The notes beneath the pieces were generated by a model that did no database searches, was not told the origin of the DNA, and was given only the letters and a program-made list of their open reading frames with translations. From the NCBI GenBank assembly GCA_021202155.1, contig JAJQDP010000053.1:62001-126000 (forward strand): a stretch of DNA of 64,000 bases, read 5' to 3'. The position numbers were made by a program, and so were the translations under genes. Each line of letters begins with the position of its first letter. Position 1 is the first letter of the stretch. Source of the stretch: Oscillospiraceae bacterium (GTDB lineage Bacteria > Bacillota > Clostridia > Oscillospirales > Ruminococcaceae). This document shows positions 32,330-43,472 of the stretch, piece by piece.

Positions 32330-32950
32330 GTGAGCTATAAAACTGTTCGTAAACGTGCAAGAGATAGTATCACTATCGAAAAATCCGAATTTATCGGCGT
32401 CATAGCCCCTGTCAGGACGGATGAGGAGGCGGTAGCCTTTATCGAGAGCGTTCGGGCTGAGAATCGTAAAGCCCGGCACAACTGCTATGCCTATGTTCTT
32501 CGGGAGAACTTCATCTCCCGCTACTCGGACGACGGCGAGCCCCAGGGCACTGCGGGTCTTCCGATTTTGGACGTGATTCAGAAAAACGGGCTCACAGATG
32601 TTGTTATAATAGTTACGAGATATTTCGGAGGAATACTACTCGGCAAGGGCGGGCTCACAAGAGCCTACTCAAATGCGGCCTCGCTGGCGGTGAATGCCGC
32701 GGAGGTTGTCGAGATGCTTTCCGGGTTCTATCTCACGATTGAAAGCGACTATTCATGGTATGAAAGAATCATAAGGTGCTTGGGAGAACAAGGCGCAAGA
32801 GTCGACCAAACTGAATTCACGGAGAACGTGAAGATTACCGCCGCCATCAGGGCGGAGGCAAGCGATCGGCTTATGGATGCCCTTGTTGACATCACGAACG
32901 GCGGAGTCAGGATAGTCAAATCTGACGAAACCACGATTGATTTCTCCTGA
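32330..32950 (+). CDS. YigZ/IMPACT family protein
   Basis: 206 aa from GTG at 32330 (GGGGGT upstream; the longer open frame lacks a ribosome site). Signature HNCYAYVLRENFISRYSDDG, then EPQGTAGLPILDVI and VIIVTRYFGGILLGKGGLTR, typical of YigZ proteins. The N-terminal domain resembles ribosomal S5 domain 2-like folds and the C-terminal one EF-G domain IV. Suspected translation-linked role; the exact activity is unknown. Confidence 0.93.
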   Translation: MSYKTVRKRARDSITIEKSEFIGVIAPVRTDEEAVAFIESVRAENRKARHNCYAYVLRENFISRYSDDGEPQGTAGLPILDVIQKNGLTDVVIIVTRYFGGILLGKGGLTRAYSNAASLAVNAAEVVEMLSGFYLTIESDYSWYERIIRCLGEQGARVDQTEFTENVKITAAIRAEASDRLMDALVDITNGGVRIVKSDETTIDFS

Positions 32951-33055
32951 AAAATTGTTCATTCATACGAATTTTCTCTTTTACGCGAACAGAATAGAGG
33001 AAATTCGTTATTTATTTTGTATAAAGTAGTGAAACCCATCGAAGGAGGGATATAC

Positions 33056-34063
33056 GTGAGCGAAAATATCGATCCAAGAGTTTATACCGAAATGGTTGAG
33101 GAAAATGTGCTCTGTGAATTTGCCTCGAAATCAAAGGATTCAAAGGGCAGGCAGAGATATTTGGCACCCGACCCATTAAGAACCTGCTACCAGAGAGACA
33201 GGGATCGAATCATCCACTGCAACGCGTTCTCCCGCTTGAAGCAGAAGACGCAGGTATTTCTTAACCCGACCGGCGACCACTACAGAACCAGGCTCACGCA
33301 CACCCTCGAAGTGAGCCAGATTGCAAGAACCATCGCCCGGGCACTCCGGCTTAATGAAGACCTCACCGAGGCGGTCGCTCTTGGTCATGACCTCGGGCAC
33401 ACGCCATTCGGACACGCCGGCGAGGCAGTTCTTAACGAGCTCTCCCCGAAAGGCTTCAAGCACTATAAGCAGAGCCTCAGGGTTGTCGACGTCCTTGAAA
33501 AGGGCGGCTTGGGGCTTAATCTTACATATGAAGTGCGGGACGGAATAGTCAAGCACACAAACGAGATTGCCGAAACCCGTGAAGGCTATGTCGTGCGGCT
33601 TGCGGACGTCATCGCTTATATCAACCACGACATCGAAGATGCCATCAGGGCGGGGGTTCTTAAGAATGAAGACCTTCCGAAGGAGGCTGTTGAAGTCCTG
33701 GGCGACACCAAGTCACGAAGAATCACGACTCTCGTCTCGAATCTTGTTAAAAACGGTGCGGAAAACATCCACTTTGACGACGATATAGGCGAAGCCGAGA
33801 ACATCCTCCACAGGTTCATGTATGAGCAGGTGTACACGAACCCTCTTTGTAAGTCGGAGGAGAAAAAGGCGCGGGTCATGCTCGAAAAGCTCTATAAGTA
33901 CTTCCTTGGCGACCCAAAGCGGCTTCCGCCCGATTATATCGAGCTTGCGAACAGGTTCGACGCCGACACGGCTGTCTGCGACTACATCGCCGGAATGACC
34001 GACAAGTATTGCATCAACCTCTTCATGGATTTGTACGTTCCGAAGAGCTGGAGCGTTTGCTGA
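33056..34063 (+). CDS. HD-domain deoxynucleoside triphosphate triphosphohydrolase
   Basis: 335 aa from GTG at 33056 (GGAGGG upstream). Contains SRLKQKTQVFLNPTGDHYRT and the metal-binding HD motif in RLTHTLEVSQ and ALGHDLGHTPFGHAGE. Related to Dgt enzymes that hydrolyse dGTP or other dNTPs to nucleoside and triphosphate. It precedes dnaG and rpoD by 46 bases, the standard Clostridia gene order. Confidence 0.95.
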   Translation: MSENIDPRVYTEMVEENVLCEFASKSKDSKGRQRYLAPDPLRTCYQRDRDRIIHCNAFSRLKQKTQVFLNPTGDHYRTRLTHTLEVSQIARTIARALRLNEDLTEAVALGHDLGHTPFGHAGEAVLNELSPKGFKHYKQSLRVVDVLEKGGLGLNLTYEVRDGIVKHTNEIAETREGYVVRLADVIAYINHDIEDAIRAGVLKNEDLPKEAVEVLGDTKSRRITTLVSNLVKNGAENIHFDDDIGEAENILHRFMYEQVYTNPLCKSEEKKARVMLEKLYKYFLGDPKRLPPDYIELANRFDADTAVCDYIAGMTDKYCINLFMDLYVPKSWSVC

Positions 34064-34109
34064 CCACATAACTATTATACTACCCGAACTACGCGAAGGA
34101 GGGAGAATA

Positions 34110-35873
34110 ATGCCGCGGTTTTCGGACGATTTTTTGGAGCGGGTAAAGGACGCGAACAGGATTGAGGATGTCGCCCGGCAGTATGTCGACCTCAAGCGCG
34201 CCGGGCGGCTCTATAAGTGCAACTGCCCGTTCCATTCGGAAAAGACTCCCTCCTGCATGATTTACCCCGACGACGGGAGCTTTTACTGCTTCGGTTGCGG
34301 CGCAGGCGGAAGCGTAATCACATTTATAAGTAAGATGGAAAGCCTCGACTTTGCGGAGGCGGTCAAGTTCTTAGCAGACCGTGCCGGGATTCCCATCCCT
34401 GAAAACGGCTATGAGGACGCAAGGGCAGAGTCAAAGAAGCGGCTTCTGCAGATGAACAAGGACGCCGCAAAATTCTTCTACCAGAGCCTCAGGACTCCCG
34501 ACGGAAAGCCCGGGCTTGAATATCTCATCAATAAGAGGCGGCTAAGACCCGAAACGATAAAGAGCTTTGGCTTGGGCGTCGCGCCGAACAGGTGGACAAG
34601 CCTCACAAACTACATGCTCTCACTTGGCTACACCGAGGACGAGCTTCTGAACGCGTCGCTTATCAACAAGAAGAACGGCAGGTGCTTTGACTTCTTTGTG
34701 AACCGGGTCATGTTCCCTATTTTCGATTTGCGCGGAAATGTCGTCGCGTTCTCGGGAAGGACGCTTGAGCCGAACCCTCAGGGAATGAAGTACCTGAACT
34801 CACGCGGAACACCGGTCTACGAGAAAAGCCGTACGCTTTTTGCGATGAATTTCGCGAAGAACACCGCGGCGAAGTCGAAGCGACTGATATTATGTGAAGG
34901 AAACCTTGACGTCATTACCCTCCACCAGGCTGGATTTACCGAGGCTGTCGCGACATGTGGAACGGCTATCACTGCGGAACACGCCAGAGTGATGGCGCAG
35001 TACTGCGACGAGGTCTACATCTGCTATGATGCCGACTCGGCAGGACAGAAGGCGACCTCTGCGGCGATAGGTCTTCTTTCAGCGGCGGGGCTCAGGTCAA
35101 AGGTTGTTAAGATTTCAGGCGACGGAGTCAAAGATGTCGACGACTACATAAATAAGCTTGGCGCGGACAGATTCAGGCTTCTATTGAACGGCTCGGAGGG
35201 CTCTGTAGAATTCGAGCTTTCAAAGTGCCGCGAAGGCTTGGACATCGACTCGGACATCGGGAAGGTTGAATATCTCAACCGGACGATTGCGGTTCTTGCC
35301 AACATAGAAAGCCCTGTCCAGAGAGATGTATATATTTCGAGGGTAGCACTTGAAAACGGGGTTGCTAAGGACTATCTTTCGGAGGAGGTCAAAGTGTATC
35401 TCAGGAGGCGGACTCGCGAAGCAAAGAAGCGGGACGACCGGGAACTCATAAGAACTGTCAGCACCTCGGCTTCCAATCCGAACCGGACGCTCACCAAGCG
35501 TGAGAAGGCTGAGGAAGGCGTTCTTGCCTATATTCTCACGCACCACGACCAGCAAGGCGAGGTATTCTCACAACTGAGTACGGACAGCTTTTCTGACGAA
35601 TTTTGCCGCAAAGCCTACGAAATCCTCAAAAATACCTACGAAAATGGCGGTTATGCGACCGTTACAACCTTGGAGAACGAATTATACGGCGAGTATATGG
35701 ACAGAATAAGCCATATTTCAATTCAATCAGGACAAATAATGATTGACGAAAACACACTTGCGGACTATATCCGGATTCTCAATGAAAAAAGTGACTCCCC
35801 GACCGACGCTTCCAAGATGTCAGACGACGACCTGTTAGCCTACACATCCAAGCTCCGCCGGGAGAAGAACTGA
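34110..35873 (+). CDS. dnaG: DNA primase
   Basis: 587 aa. CHC2 zinc finger at the N-terminus (CNCPFHSEKTPSCMIYPDD then FYCFGCGAGG), the catalytic core with FSGRTLEPNPQGMKYLNSRG, a TOPRIM domain (LILCEGNLDVITLHQAGF, ICYDADSAGQKA) and a C-terminal DnaB-interaction region. Synthesises RNA primers in replication. GGAGGG precedes the ATG. rpoD follows after 44 bases. Confidence 0.98.
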   Translation: MPRFSDDFLERVKDANRIEDVARQYVDLKRAGRLYKCNCPFHSEKTPSCMIYPDDGSFYCFGCGAGGSVITFISKMESLDFAEAVKFLADRAGIPIPENGYEDARAESKKRLLQMNKDAAKFFYQSLRTPDGKPGLEYLINKRRLRPETIKSFGLGVAPNRWTSLTNYMLSLGYTEDELLNASLINKKNGRCFDFFVNRVMFPIFDLRGNVVAFSGRTLEPNPQGMKYLNSRGTPVYEKSRTLFAMNFAKNTAAKSKRLILCEGNLDVITLHQAGFTEAVATCGTAITAEHARVMAQYCDEVYICYDADSAGQKATSAAIGLLSAAGLRSKVVKISGDGVKDVDDYINKLGADRFRLLLNGSEGSVEFELSKCREGLDIDSDIGKVEYLNRTIAVLANIESPVQRDVYISRVALENGVAKDYLSEEVKVYLRRRTREAKKRDDRELIRTVSTSASNPNRTLTKREKAEEGVLAYILTHHDQQGEVFSQLSTDSFSDEFCRKAYEILKNTYENGGYATVTTLENELYGEYMDRISHISIQSGQIMIDENTLADYIRILNEKSDSPTDASKMSDDDLLAYTSKLRREKN

Positions 35874-35917
35874 CATAAAAACAACATTTGGTACGACAAA
35901 ACACAGGAGGAATAATC

Positions 35918-37042
35918 ATGAGTGATAAGAAAAATGTAATTGACAGCCTTATAAAAGCCGGCAAGGCTTCGGGAAAGCTCTCGACACAGCAGATTACTGA
36001 CGCCCTTGAGGACGCCGACTTCGATGCCGAGCAGATTGACCGTTTCTACGACGCCTGCTCCACAAACGGCATTGAGATTATCGACGACGTCGAAGTTGAA
36101 CCCGACCCGTTCTCGGAGATTGACCTCGACATGGAGCTTGAGGATATGCCGGACGATGCCGAGGTTCCCGACGTTAACGAGGATGACTACGACATCTCCC
36201 TTGCCGAGGGAATCGCAATCGACGACCCGGTCAAGATTTACCTCAAGGAGATAGGAAGAGTTCCGCTTCTCACCTCTGAGGAGGAGATTGAGCTTGCCAA
36301 GAGGATTCAGGAGGGCGACAAGGAAGCGAAAAAGCGTCTTGCTGAGGCTAACTTAAGACTCGTTGTCTCCATCGCAAAGAGATATGGCGGAAGAGGCATG
36401 AGCTTTCTGGATCTCATCCAGGAGGGAAACTTGGGTCTTATCAAGGCGGTCGAGAAGTTCGACTATACCAAGGGCTTCAAGTTCTCTACTTACGCGACAT
36501 GGTGGATTCGCCAGTCGATAACCCGGGCGATTGCCGACCAGGCAAGAACCATCAGGATTCCAGTCCACATGGTCGAGACCATTACCAAGGTCAAGAAGGC
36601 TTCAAGCACACTTCTCCACCAGAACGGCAGAGACCCGACGGCGGAGGAGATTGCAGAGGAGCTTGAGATGCCGGTCGACAAGGTTCGTGAGATTATGAGA
36701 ATCGCTCAGGACCCTGTCTCGCTTGAGACTCCTATCGGTGAGGAGGAGGACAGCCACCTCGGCGACTTCATCCCCGACGACAACGCCCCCGAGCCCACGG
36801 AAGCCGCTTCCCAGGTGCTCCTTAAGGAGCAGATTGACCAGGTCCTCGGCACTCTTACTGAACGTGAAGAGAAAGTCTTAAGGCTCAGATTTGGTCTTGA
36901 AGACGGCAGAAGCCGCACCCTTGAGGAGGTCGGGCAGATGTTCAACGTCACCCGTGAGCGTATCAGGCAGATTGAGGCGAAGGCGTTAAGGAAATTAAGG
37001 CATCCGAACAGGTCTAATAAAGTTAAGGACTTTATAGATTAA
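35918..37042 (+). CDS. rpoD: RNA polymerase primary sigma factor
   Basis: 374 aa from the ATG at 35918 (GGAGGA upstream; an earlier start has none). Acidic region 1.1, region 1.2 ([20 protein letters not shown]), region 2 ([20 protein letters not shown] and [20 protein letters not shown]), region 3, and region 4 ([20 protein letters not shown]). Recognises TTGACA/TATAAT promoters, which are abundant in this window. Confidence 0.98.
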   Translation: MSDKKNVIDSLIKAGKASGKLSTQQITDALEDADFDAEQIDRFYDACSTNGIEIIDDVEVEPDPFSEIDLDMELEDMPDDAEVPDVNEDDYDISLAEGIAIDDPVKIYLKEIGRVPLLTSEEEIELAKRIQEGDKEAKKRLAEANLRLVVSIAKRYGGRGMSFLDLIQEGNLGLIKAVEKFDYTKGFKFSTYATWWIRQSITRAIADQARTIRIPVHMVETITKVKKASSTLLHQNGRDPTAEEIAEELEMPVDKVREIMRIAQDPVSLETPIGEEEDSHLGDFIPDDNAPEPTEAASQVLLKEQIDQVLGTLTEREEKVLRLRFGLEDGRSRTLEEVGQMFNVTRERIRQIEAKALRKLRHPNRSNKVKDFID

Positions 37043-37082
37043 ACCCTTCCGGCGGCTACGACAAATTCGTTGTCTCCGCCAA

Positions 37083-37196
37083 GCTATTTTCGCCTGCGGC
37101 GAAAATAGCACCCCTCAGGCGGCTACGAAGTGGCTGACTGAGGGGTGCTGATTTCAGCACCGCTGAAATCAGCGCAGTTGCCCTTCGGGCAACTGC
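37083..37196. repeat. array of four stacked hairpins (modular palindromic repeat)
   Basis: In order: GCTATTTTCGCC-TGC-GGCGAAAATAGC (37083-37109), an outer CACCCCTCAG / CTGAGGGGTG pair (about 37108-37148), TGATTTCAGC-ACC-GCTGAAATCA (37149-37171) and GCAGTTGCCC-TTC-GGGCAACTGC (37174-37196). The same modules reappear at 50283, 53168 and 61567. Confidence 0.85.
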
Positions 37197-37216
37197 CCGT
37201 AGGCGGAGAGGACTCA

Positions 37217-37258
37217 AAAAAGACATCGCCACCCACAATGGATGGCGATGTCTTTTTA
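37217..37258. terminator. bidirectional terminator between rpoD and the first surface protein gene
   Basis: AAAAGACATCGCC and GGCGATGTCTTTT arms of 13 bases around a 13-nt loop, with A and T runs on the two sides. Confidence 0.85.
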
Positions 37259-37290
37259 AGAGTTATCTTTTATCGATCGGCTAATCGATA

Positions 37291-39000
37291 TTACTTCTTC
37301 TTTTTCTTGCCGGTGACGACTACTACGACGACAACGACAACGATTACTACGATAACAATGATGATTCCTACAACTACTCCGGTGGAGCTTGAGCTGGAGC
37401 TCGAAGATGAGCCGGTGTCAGAGCTGGAGGATGTATCCTCTTCCTCTACAACCTCTTCCTCTTCGGTAGCGGTGAGAGACTCAACTGTAGCGGTCATAGT
37501 AGCAACTCTGTCCTGAAGCTCGTCAGCGGCAGCGGTAGCCTTGGTGTAGCCCTCAGCAGCCTTGGTTGCACGGTTAGCAGCCTTCTTGGCATCATCAAGA
37601 GCATCTTCCATTTCCTCAGCGGTGGATTCGGAATTGTTGATGATTTCCTCAGCGGCGTCAACTCTGTCTATGTATTCCTGGAGGGAAGCAAGAACTTCCT
37701 CGTCCTCTGCGTCGAGCTCAACTAAGAATGCATCGATGTCCTCAGGATATACGAGCTCGAATGCGTCGAAGCTGAGTGAGAAGGAGATGTTGGTCATGCT
37801 CGGGAGATACTGCTCAACTACGCCCTGAAGGTCAAGACCTGTTGCTTGCATGATAGGAGCGAGAAGGTCGATAGCCTTGGAAGTTCCAGAAGTCCAACCG
37901 CCCTCTTCCTTGATGGTCCATCTTGTGGTTACGGTATCGCCTGCGATTACGATGTCATCATAACCGTCAGCGGTGATGGTGATGTCGGAATAGGTGAAGG
38001 TGAATCTTGCACTGTCACCGGTATCGCCGGTCTGTGCATCTTCAGGAAGCTGGAGATAGCCGTCGTCCTGAATCTGGATTGCGAGTGCGGGGTTCACAGT
38101 CCATCCACTGGTGTTCTCTTCGGTGAAGAGTCCGTCGAATGTGTAAGCATCATAATCCCAGCTTACATCTACGGAATCACCGTAGCCAACAGATGTGTAG
38201 GAACCAACAGAGGTCCAGTTAGACCAAGTTACATTCTCCTGACCATAAGCCTGAGCACCAATCTTCAAGCCCTGAACGGTCTGGTAGTTGTCAGCAGTTA
38301 GCTCCAAAGGAAGGTCAGCAGTGTCAACTCTGGTGTCTTCAAATTCGCCAGCGAGGGTGAGAGTCCACCAAACATCGTAATCGGTGTCACGGCTGGTTCT
38401 CTGATATGCGTTATCAGCGTCGTCATTGCCCAAGATGTAGCAGGTGTAGTCACGGCTACCGTCGGAGCAGGCGTTGATCTGCAATGTCATTTCAATCTGG
38501 TTGTCCTTGACGTCGGTGATCGGGAACTTAGCTTCTACAGCATAGCCGTTGTCGGTGATAACTGCAACGAACTCAGCACCCTTGTCAGCCCAGTCAGAGC
38601 CGGTGTCAGCAGTGGTACTTCCGTCGTAACGGACACGGAGCTGATACTTCGAGTTGTTGTCCATCCAGAAGAATTCGACTGAATCCTGCTCATAGGTGTT
38701 TGCAGAACCCTGGTCAAGTGAATCGTCATACACCTCAAACCAGACGTATACCCATTCACTGTCGTTAATGATGTATGCGCGTCCTATCGGTTCGTCCAAA
38801 ACTTCGCTTCCGCCATTGCTTGAGCCCTTCTGAACGAATTCAAGAGCAGTAGCAGCGTCGTAAGCCTCGTCCTTTGTGCCATCAACTGTAGCAGTTCCTT
38901 CAACGGAAGTGTTGACAGTCGAGGGATCGGCGAATGCGATAGCTGTCATAGTCAAGGTAAGAGCCAGGACTACGCAGATAATACCAATTAGCCTCTTCAT
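37291..39000 (-). CDS. secreted CBM9-like surface protein with poly-valine anchor, paralog A
   Basis: 569 aa from the ATG at 39000 (AGGAGG upstream). Signal peptide MKRLIGIICVVLALTLTMTA. Residues about 30-230 resemble a CBM9/DOMON-like sugar-binding domain (VEGTATVDGTKDEAYDAATA, ..WVYVWFEVYDDSLDQ). A strand-rich middle follows, then a helical coiled coil (about 430-530), a Ser-rich linker, a Val/Ile-only membrane segment and KKKKK. No LPxTG motif, so it is tail-anchored in the membrane. Tandem paralog of the next gene. Glycan binding is inferred, not shown. Confidence 0.82.
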   Translation of the reverse strand: MKRLIGIICVVLALTLTMTAIAFADPSTVNTSVEGTATVDGTKDEAYDAATALEFVQKGSSNGGSEVLDEPIGRAYIINDSEWVYVWFEVYDDSLDQGSANTYEQDSVEFFWMDNNSKYQLRVRYDGSTTADTGSDWADKGAEFVAVITDNGYAVEAKFPITDVKDNQIEMTLQINACSDGSRDYTCYILGNDDADNAYQRTSRDTDYDVWWTLTLAGEFEDTRVDTADLPLELTADNYQTVQGLKIGAQAYGQENVTWSNWTSVGSYTSVGYGDSVDVSWDYDAYTFDGLFTEENTSGWTVNPALAIQIQDDGYLQLPEDAQTGDTGDSARFTFTYSDITITADGYDDIVIAGDTVTTRWTIKEEGGWTSGTSKAIDLLAPIMQATGLDLQGVVEQYLPSMTNISFSLSFDAFELVYPEDIDAFLVELDAEDEEVLASLQEYIDRVDAAEEIINNSESTAEEMEDALDDAKKAANRATKAAEGYTKATAAADELQDRVATMTATVESLTATEEEEVVEEEDTSSSSDTGSSSSSSSSSTGVVVGIIIVIVVIVVVVVVVVVTGKKKKK

Positions 39001-39036
39001 TATTATAATACCTCCTAAAAGTATTTGGCGAGATTT

Positions 39037-39113
39037 ATTATAACACAAAACGTCATGAGATTCTATTGACAACTTGCACAAATATAAACCCGTTTTTTGT
39101 GCAACCTGCACAA
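39037..39113 (-). promoter_or_regulatory. promoter with upstream palindrome of paralog A
   Basis: Minus strand TATAAT (39042-39037) with a weak -35 TAGAAT (39065-39060), 17 bp apart. The palindrome TTGTGCAACCTGCACAA (39097-39113) is centred 42 bp upstream of the -35. A half site TTGCACAA lies at 39074-39081. A weak -35 with an upstream palindrome suggests an activator. Confidence 0.65.
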
Positions 39114-39211
39114 TCAGCGTGGCTTTTTGAGTATACCTGTCTGTTGTTTCTAAAAATTTTGCCGCCCCTCATTTCTGAGAGACGGCAAAAATCTATCGAA
39201 CTCTATCCACA

Positions 39212-40948
39212 TTATGCCTTTTTCTTTTTGCCGTTAAGTACTATAACTACTACCACAACGACAACCACTATAACGACGATTACTATTCCGACAATCAGAC
39301 CCACTGAGCCCGAAGATGAGCTGTCGGATGAAGAGGTGTCGGCGTCGGCTTCCGCGTCAGCCTCGTCTATGTCCTCGATAGCCACTTCCTCTTCGGTTGA
39401 ATCTCCGCCGGAAAGTGCTTCAACTGTAGCGGTGAGCTCAGCTACTCTGTCCTGCAATTCCTGAGCGGCGGCTTCCGACTTTGTATACCCTTCTGCACCC
39501 TTGGTTGCACGGTTTGCCGCCTTCTTGGCGTCGTCAAGAGCCTCTTCCTTCTCTTCAAGAGTGGTGGACTCGTCATTGATGATTTCCTCTGCGGCGTCGA
39601 CTCTGTCTATGTACTCCTGCAAGGAAACCAAAACTTCCTCGTCCTCAGCGTCAAGCTCTACTAAGAAGGTATCTATATCGGCAAGCGTGACCAGCTCATA
39701 GGCGTCAAAGGTGATGTCAAACGAGATGTTCGTGAGGTTCGGAAGATAGTCGGAAGCAAACTCCTCCAAAGTAAGACCGGTCTGCTCCAAAATTCCCGTA
39801 AGGAGGTCAATGTCCTTTGAAACGCCTGAGGTGTAGCCGTTCTCCTGCTTGACTGTGAATCTTACTGCGTCAACCACGTCGCCGGGAATTATAACATCGT
39901 CATAGCCGGTTGCGGTTATCGTGATGTCGGAGTAGGTGAAGGAGTACCTCGCACTTTCGCCTGTGTCGCCGACCACGGCATCGTCAGGAAGCTGAAGATA
40001 CTGCGCATCTCCGACGGAAATCGCAAATGTCGGATTGACTATCCAATCGGTGGTGTTGTCTGCTGTCAGATAGCCATTGAATGAATACTGGTCATAATTC
40101 CAACTGATTGAAAGGGTGTCACCAAGAGTTCCGGTTGTGTATGAGCCTGCTGAATTCCATGTCCAGTTGATGTGATCCTGCATGTAGCCCTGAACCGAGA
40201 ACGGAACAGACTGGATTTCCTGATAGTTGTCGACTGTGATTTCCATCGCAGGTTCTACGGTCTCTTCTCTTGTGTCCTCGAATTCACCCGCTAAGGTCAG
40301 TGTCCACCAGACATCCCAGTCAATTTCGTCACGGCTGAGTCTTCTGACGGCGTTATCGCCGTCCTGGTTGCCCAAAATATAGCAGGTATAGTTACGGGTA
40401 CCGTCGGTGCAGGCATTAATCTGGATGCACATTTCGATCTGGTTGTTGAGAACGTCGGTTATCGGGAACTTGTATTCAACTGCATAACCGGTGTCAGTAG
40501 TGACTCCAACGACCTCCGCTCCCTTTTCAGCCCAGTCTGTTCCTGAGCCGGAAACACTCGTCTCGCTGTCAAAGTTGCACCGAAGCTGATATTTGACGTT
40601 ATCGTCCATCCAGAAAACCTCGGTTGAATCCTGCTCATAGGTGTTGACGTTGGACTTGTCGATGCTGTCGTCAATGACATCGATATAGACATAAACCCAC
40701 TCGCTGTCGTTGATGATATACGCATAGCCTATCGGCTCGTCCAAGACTACGTTTGCGCCATAGTTTACGCCCTTCTGGACGAATTCGAGAGCGGTCGCTC
40801 CATCGTAAGCGTCGTCCTTGACGCCATCGACAACGGCTGTTCCCTCAATTGATGTGTTCACAATGTCTGCTGTCGCGGCGAACGGAAATGCTGTCATAGT
40901 AAGGCTGAGAATCAATACTACGCACAAAATGCTGATAAGTTTCTTCAT
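39212..40948 (-). CDS. secreted CBM9-like surface protein with poly-valine anchor, paralog B
   Basis: 578 aa. Same architecture as paralog A: signal peptide MKKLISILCVVLILSLTMTA, CBM9/DOMON-like domain (VEYKFPITDVLNNQIEMCIQ), strand-rich middle, coiled coil (YIDRVDAAEEIINDESTTLE), acidic Ser linker, Val/Ile membrane segment and KKKKA. AGGAGG precedes the ATG. A gene duplication is clear from colinear similarity over the full length. Together the two could display sugar-binding domains at the cell surface. Confidence 0.82.
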   Translation of the reverse strand: MKKLISILCVVLILSLTMTAFPFAATADIVNTSIEGTAVVDGVKDDAYDGATALEFVQKGVNYGANVVLDEPIGYAYIINDSEWVYVYIDVIDDSIDKSNVNTYEQDSTEVFWMDDNVKYQLRCNFDSETSVSGSGTDWAEKGAEVVGVTTDTGYAVEYKFPITDVLNNQIEMCIQINACTDGTRNYTCYILGNQDGDNAVRRLSRDEIDWDVWWTLTLAGEFEDTREETVEPAMEITVDNYQEIQSVPFSVQGYMQDHINWTWNSAGSYTTGTLGDTLSISWNYDQYSFNGYLTADNTTDWIVNPTFAISVGDAQYLQLPDDAVVGDTGESARYSFTYSDITITATGYDDVIIPGDVVDAVRFTVKQENGYTSGVSKDIDLLTGILEQTGLTLEEFASDYLPNLTNISFDITFDAYELVTLADIDTFLVELDAEDEEVLVSLQEYIDRVDAAEEIINDESTTLEEKEEALDDAKKAANRATKGAEGYTKSEAAAQELQDRVAELTATVEALSGGDSTEEEVAIEDIDEADAEADADTSSSDSSSSGSVGLIVGIVIVVIVVVVVVVVIVLNGKKKKA

Positions 40949-40980
40949 AATACAGTACCTCCTAAGATATTTGAAACTAC

Positions 40981-41057
40981 ATTATATCACATGTTTCTTT
41001 GTATTTCTATTGGCATTTCTCACAAACATCGAAAACGTTTTTGTGCAACTTGCACAA
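40981..41057 (-). promoter_or_regulatory. promoter with upstream palindrome of paralog B
   Basis: Minus strand TATAAT (40986-40981) with weak -35 TAGAAA (41009-41004), 17 bp apart. The palindrome TTGTGCAACTTGCACAA (41041-41057) is at the same distance as in paralog A. Confidence 0.65.
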
Positions 41058-41145
41058 CTCAGCATAAAGAGAAATCCGCCATCTCAACAATGCGCGCAAT
41101 GAGATGACGGATTCTATATGGCGGTTTACTTGCTATCAGGGTTTA

Positions 41146-42798
<1,653 letters not shown>

Positions 42799-42808
42799 TT
42801 AACTGCAA

Positions 42809-43093
42809 TTACTCGACTATCGCTAAGATGTCGCCCATGCTTACAATAGTGTACTCTTCTCCGTCAACCTTGACCTCGGTTCCGGAATATTTTGAAAGAA
42901 GAACCTTGTCTCCTACTTTTACCTTCATAGCGGTTTCCTTGCCGTCTCTCGGAGAGCCATCTCCTACTGCAACAACCTCGGCAACCTGGGGCTTTTCTTT
43001 TGCGGATGCTGTAAGGATGATTCCGCCCTTGGTGGTTTCTTCAGCTTCGGTCATCTTGACAACAACGCGATCAAACAACGGTTTTAATGTCAT
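42809..43093 (-). CDS. groS: co-chaperonin GroES
   Basis: 94 aa, MTLKPLFDRVVVKMTEAEET with the mobile loop TTKGGIILTASAKEKPQVAE and DKVLLSKYSGTEVKVDGEEY. Lid of the GroEL chamber. GGAGG precedes the ATG. groEL follows after 31 bases. Confidence 0.99.
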   Translation of the reverse strand: MTLKPLFDRVVVKMTEAEETTKGGIILTASAKEKPQVAEVVAVGDGSPRDGKETAMKVKVGDKVLLSKYSGTEVKVDGEEYTIVSMGDILAIVE

Positions 43094-43135
43094 GATTGTT
43101 TCCTCCTTTATGGATTATAATATAAATTCTTGATT

Positions 43136-43162
43136 TTGGCACTCTTCGCTCCCGAGTGCTAA
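43136..43162 (-). promoter_or_regulatory. CIRCE operator (HrcA binding site)
   Basis: Minus strand TTAGCACTC-N9-GAGTGCCAA, one mismatch from the consensus TTAGCACTC-N9-GAGTGCTAA. It lies just downstream of the groES promoter, so HrcA repression of the operon is expected. Confidence 0.95.
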
Positions 43163-43166
43163 ATAT

Positions 43167-43194
43167 ATTGTACCACGCCCTGCGGAAAAATCAA
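43167..43194 (-). promoter_or_regulatory. sigma-A promoter of groES-groEL
   Basis: Minus strand TTGATT (43194-43189), a 16-bp spacer and TACAAT (43172-43167), directly before CIRCE. Confidence 0.75.
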
Positions 43195-43396
43195 GCGATA
43201 TTTGGAGTAAAACTTCATTTTCGGCGGTTTGCACAATAAACCCGAGCTCATATCAATTAAAAGTTCCCAACTTGCACCATCAAAAATCAGGAAAAGCGTT
43301 TAAATCCGAGCCCAAGCGCAAACACTCCCTCTTGATTGTGAATATTTCGCGTTTTAGCTTTTATTAATCTTTTGGCAACAAAAATCGCAGAAACCC

Positions 43397-43425
43397 TTGA
43401 AAAAAGGCGAACTTTCGGCTATAAT
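43397..43425 (+). promoter_or_regulatory. sigma-A promoter of the response regulator operon
   Basis: TTGAAA (43397-43402), a 17-bp spacer and TATAAT (43420-43425). Confidence 0.78.
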
Positions 43426-43472
43426 ATATGGTAGAAAAGTATGGAGCTCAATCTCGGAGGGAGTTGGTATTT

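Larger units (their letters stand above)
43094..43472. other. divergent control region between groES and the response regulator
   Basis: 379 bases without a gene. Contains the CIRCE element and groES promoter on the left and the response-regulator promoter on the right. The middle (43200-43390) is AT-rich with scattered TTGCAC words but no complete palindrome like those of the surface-protein genes. Confidence 0.6.

Noticed and set aside
37083-37196. CRISPR array
   Set aside because: The repeats are different palindromes placed side by side, not identical direct repeats with regular spacers, and no cas genes are present.
43200-43390. a third copy of the TTGTGCA palindrome near groES
   Set aside because: Only isolated TTGCAC half words are present; no paired arms at the spacing of the surface-protein operators.
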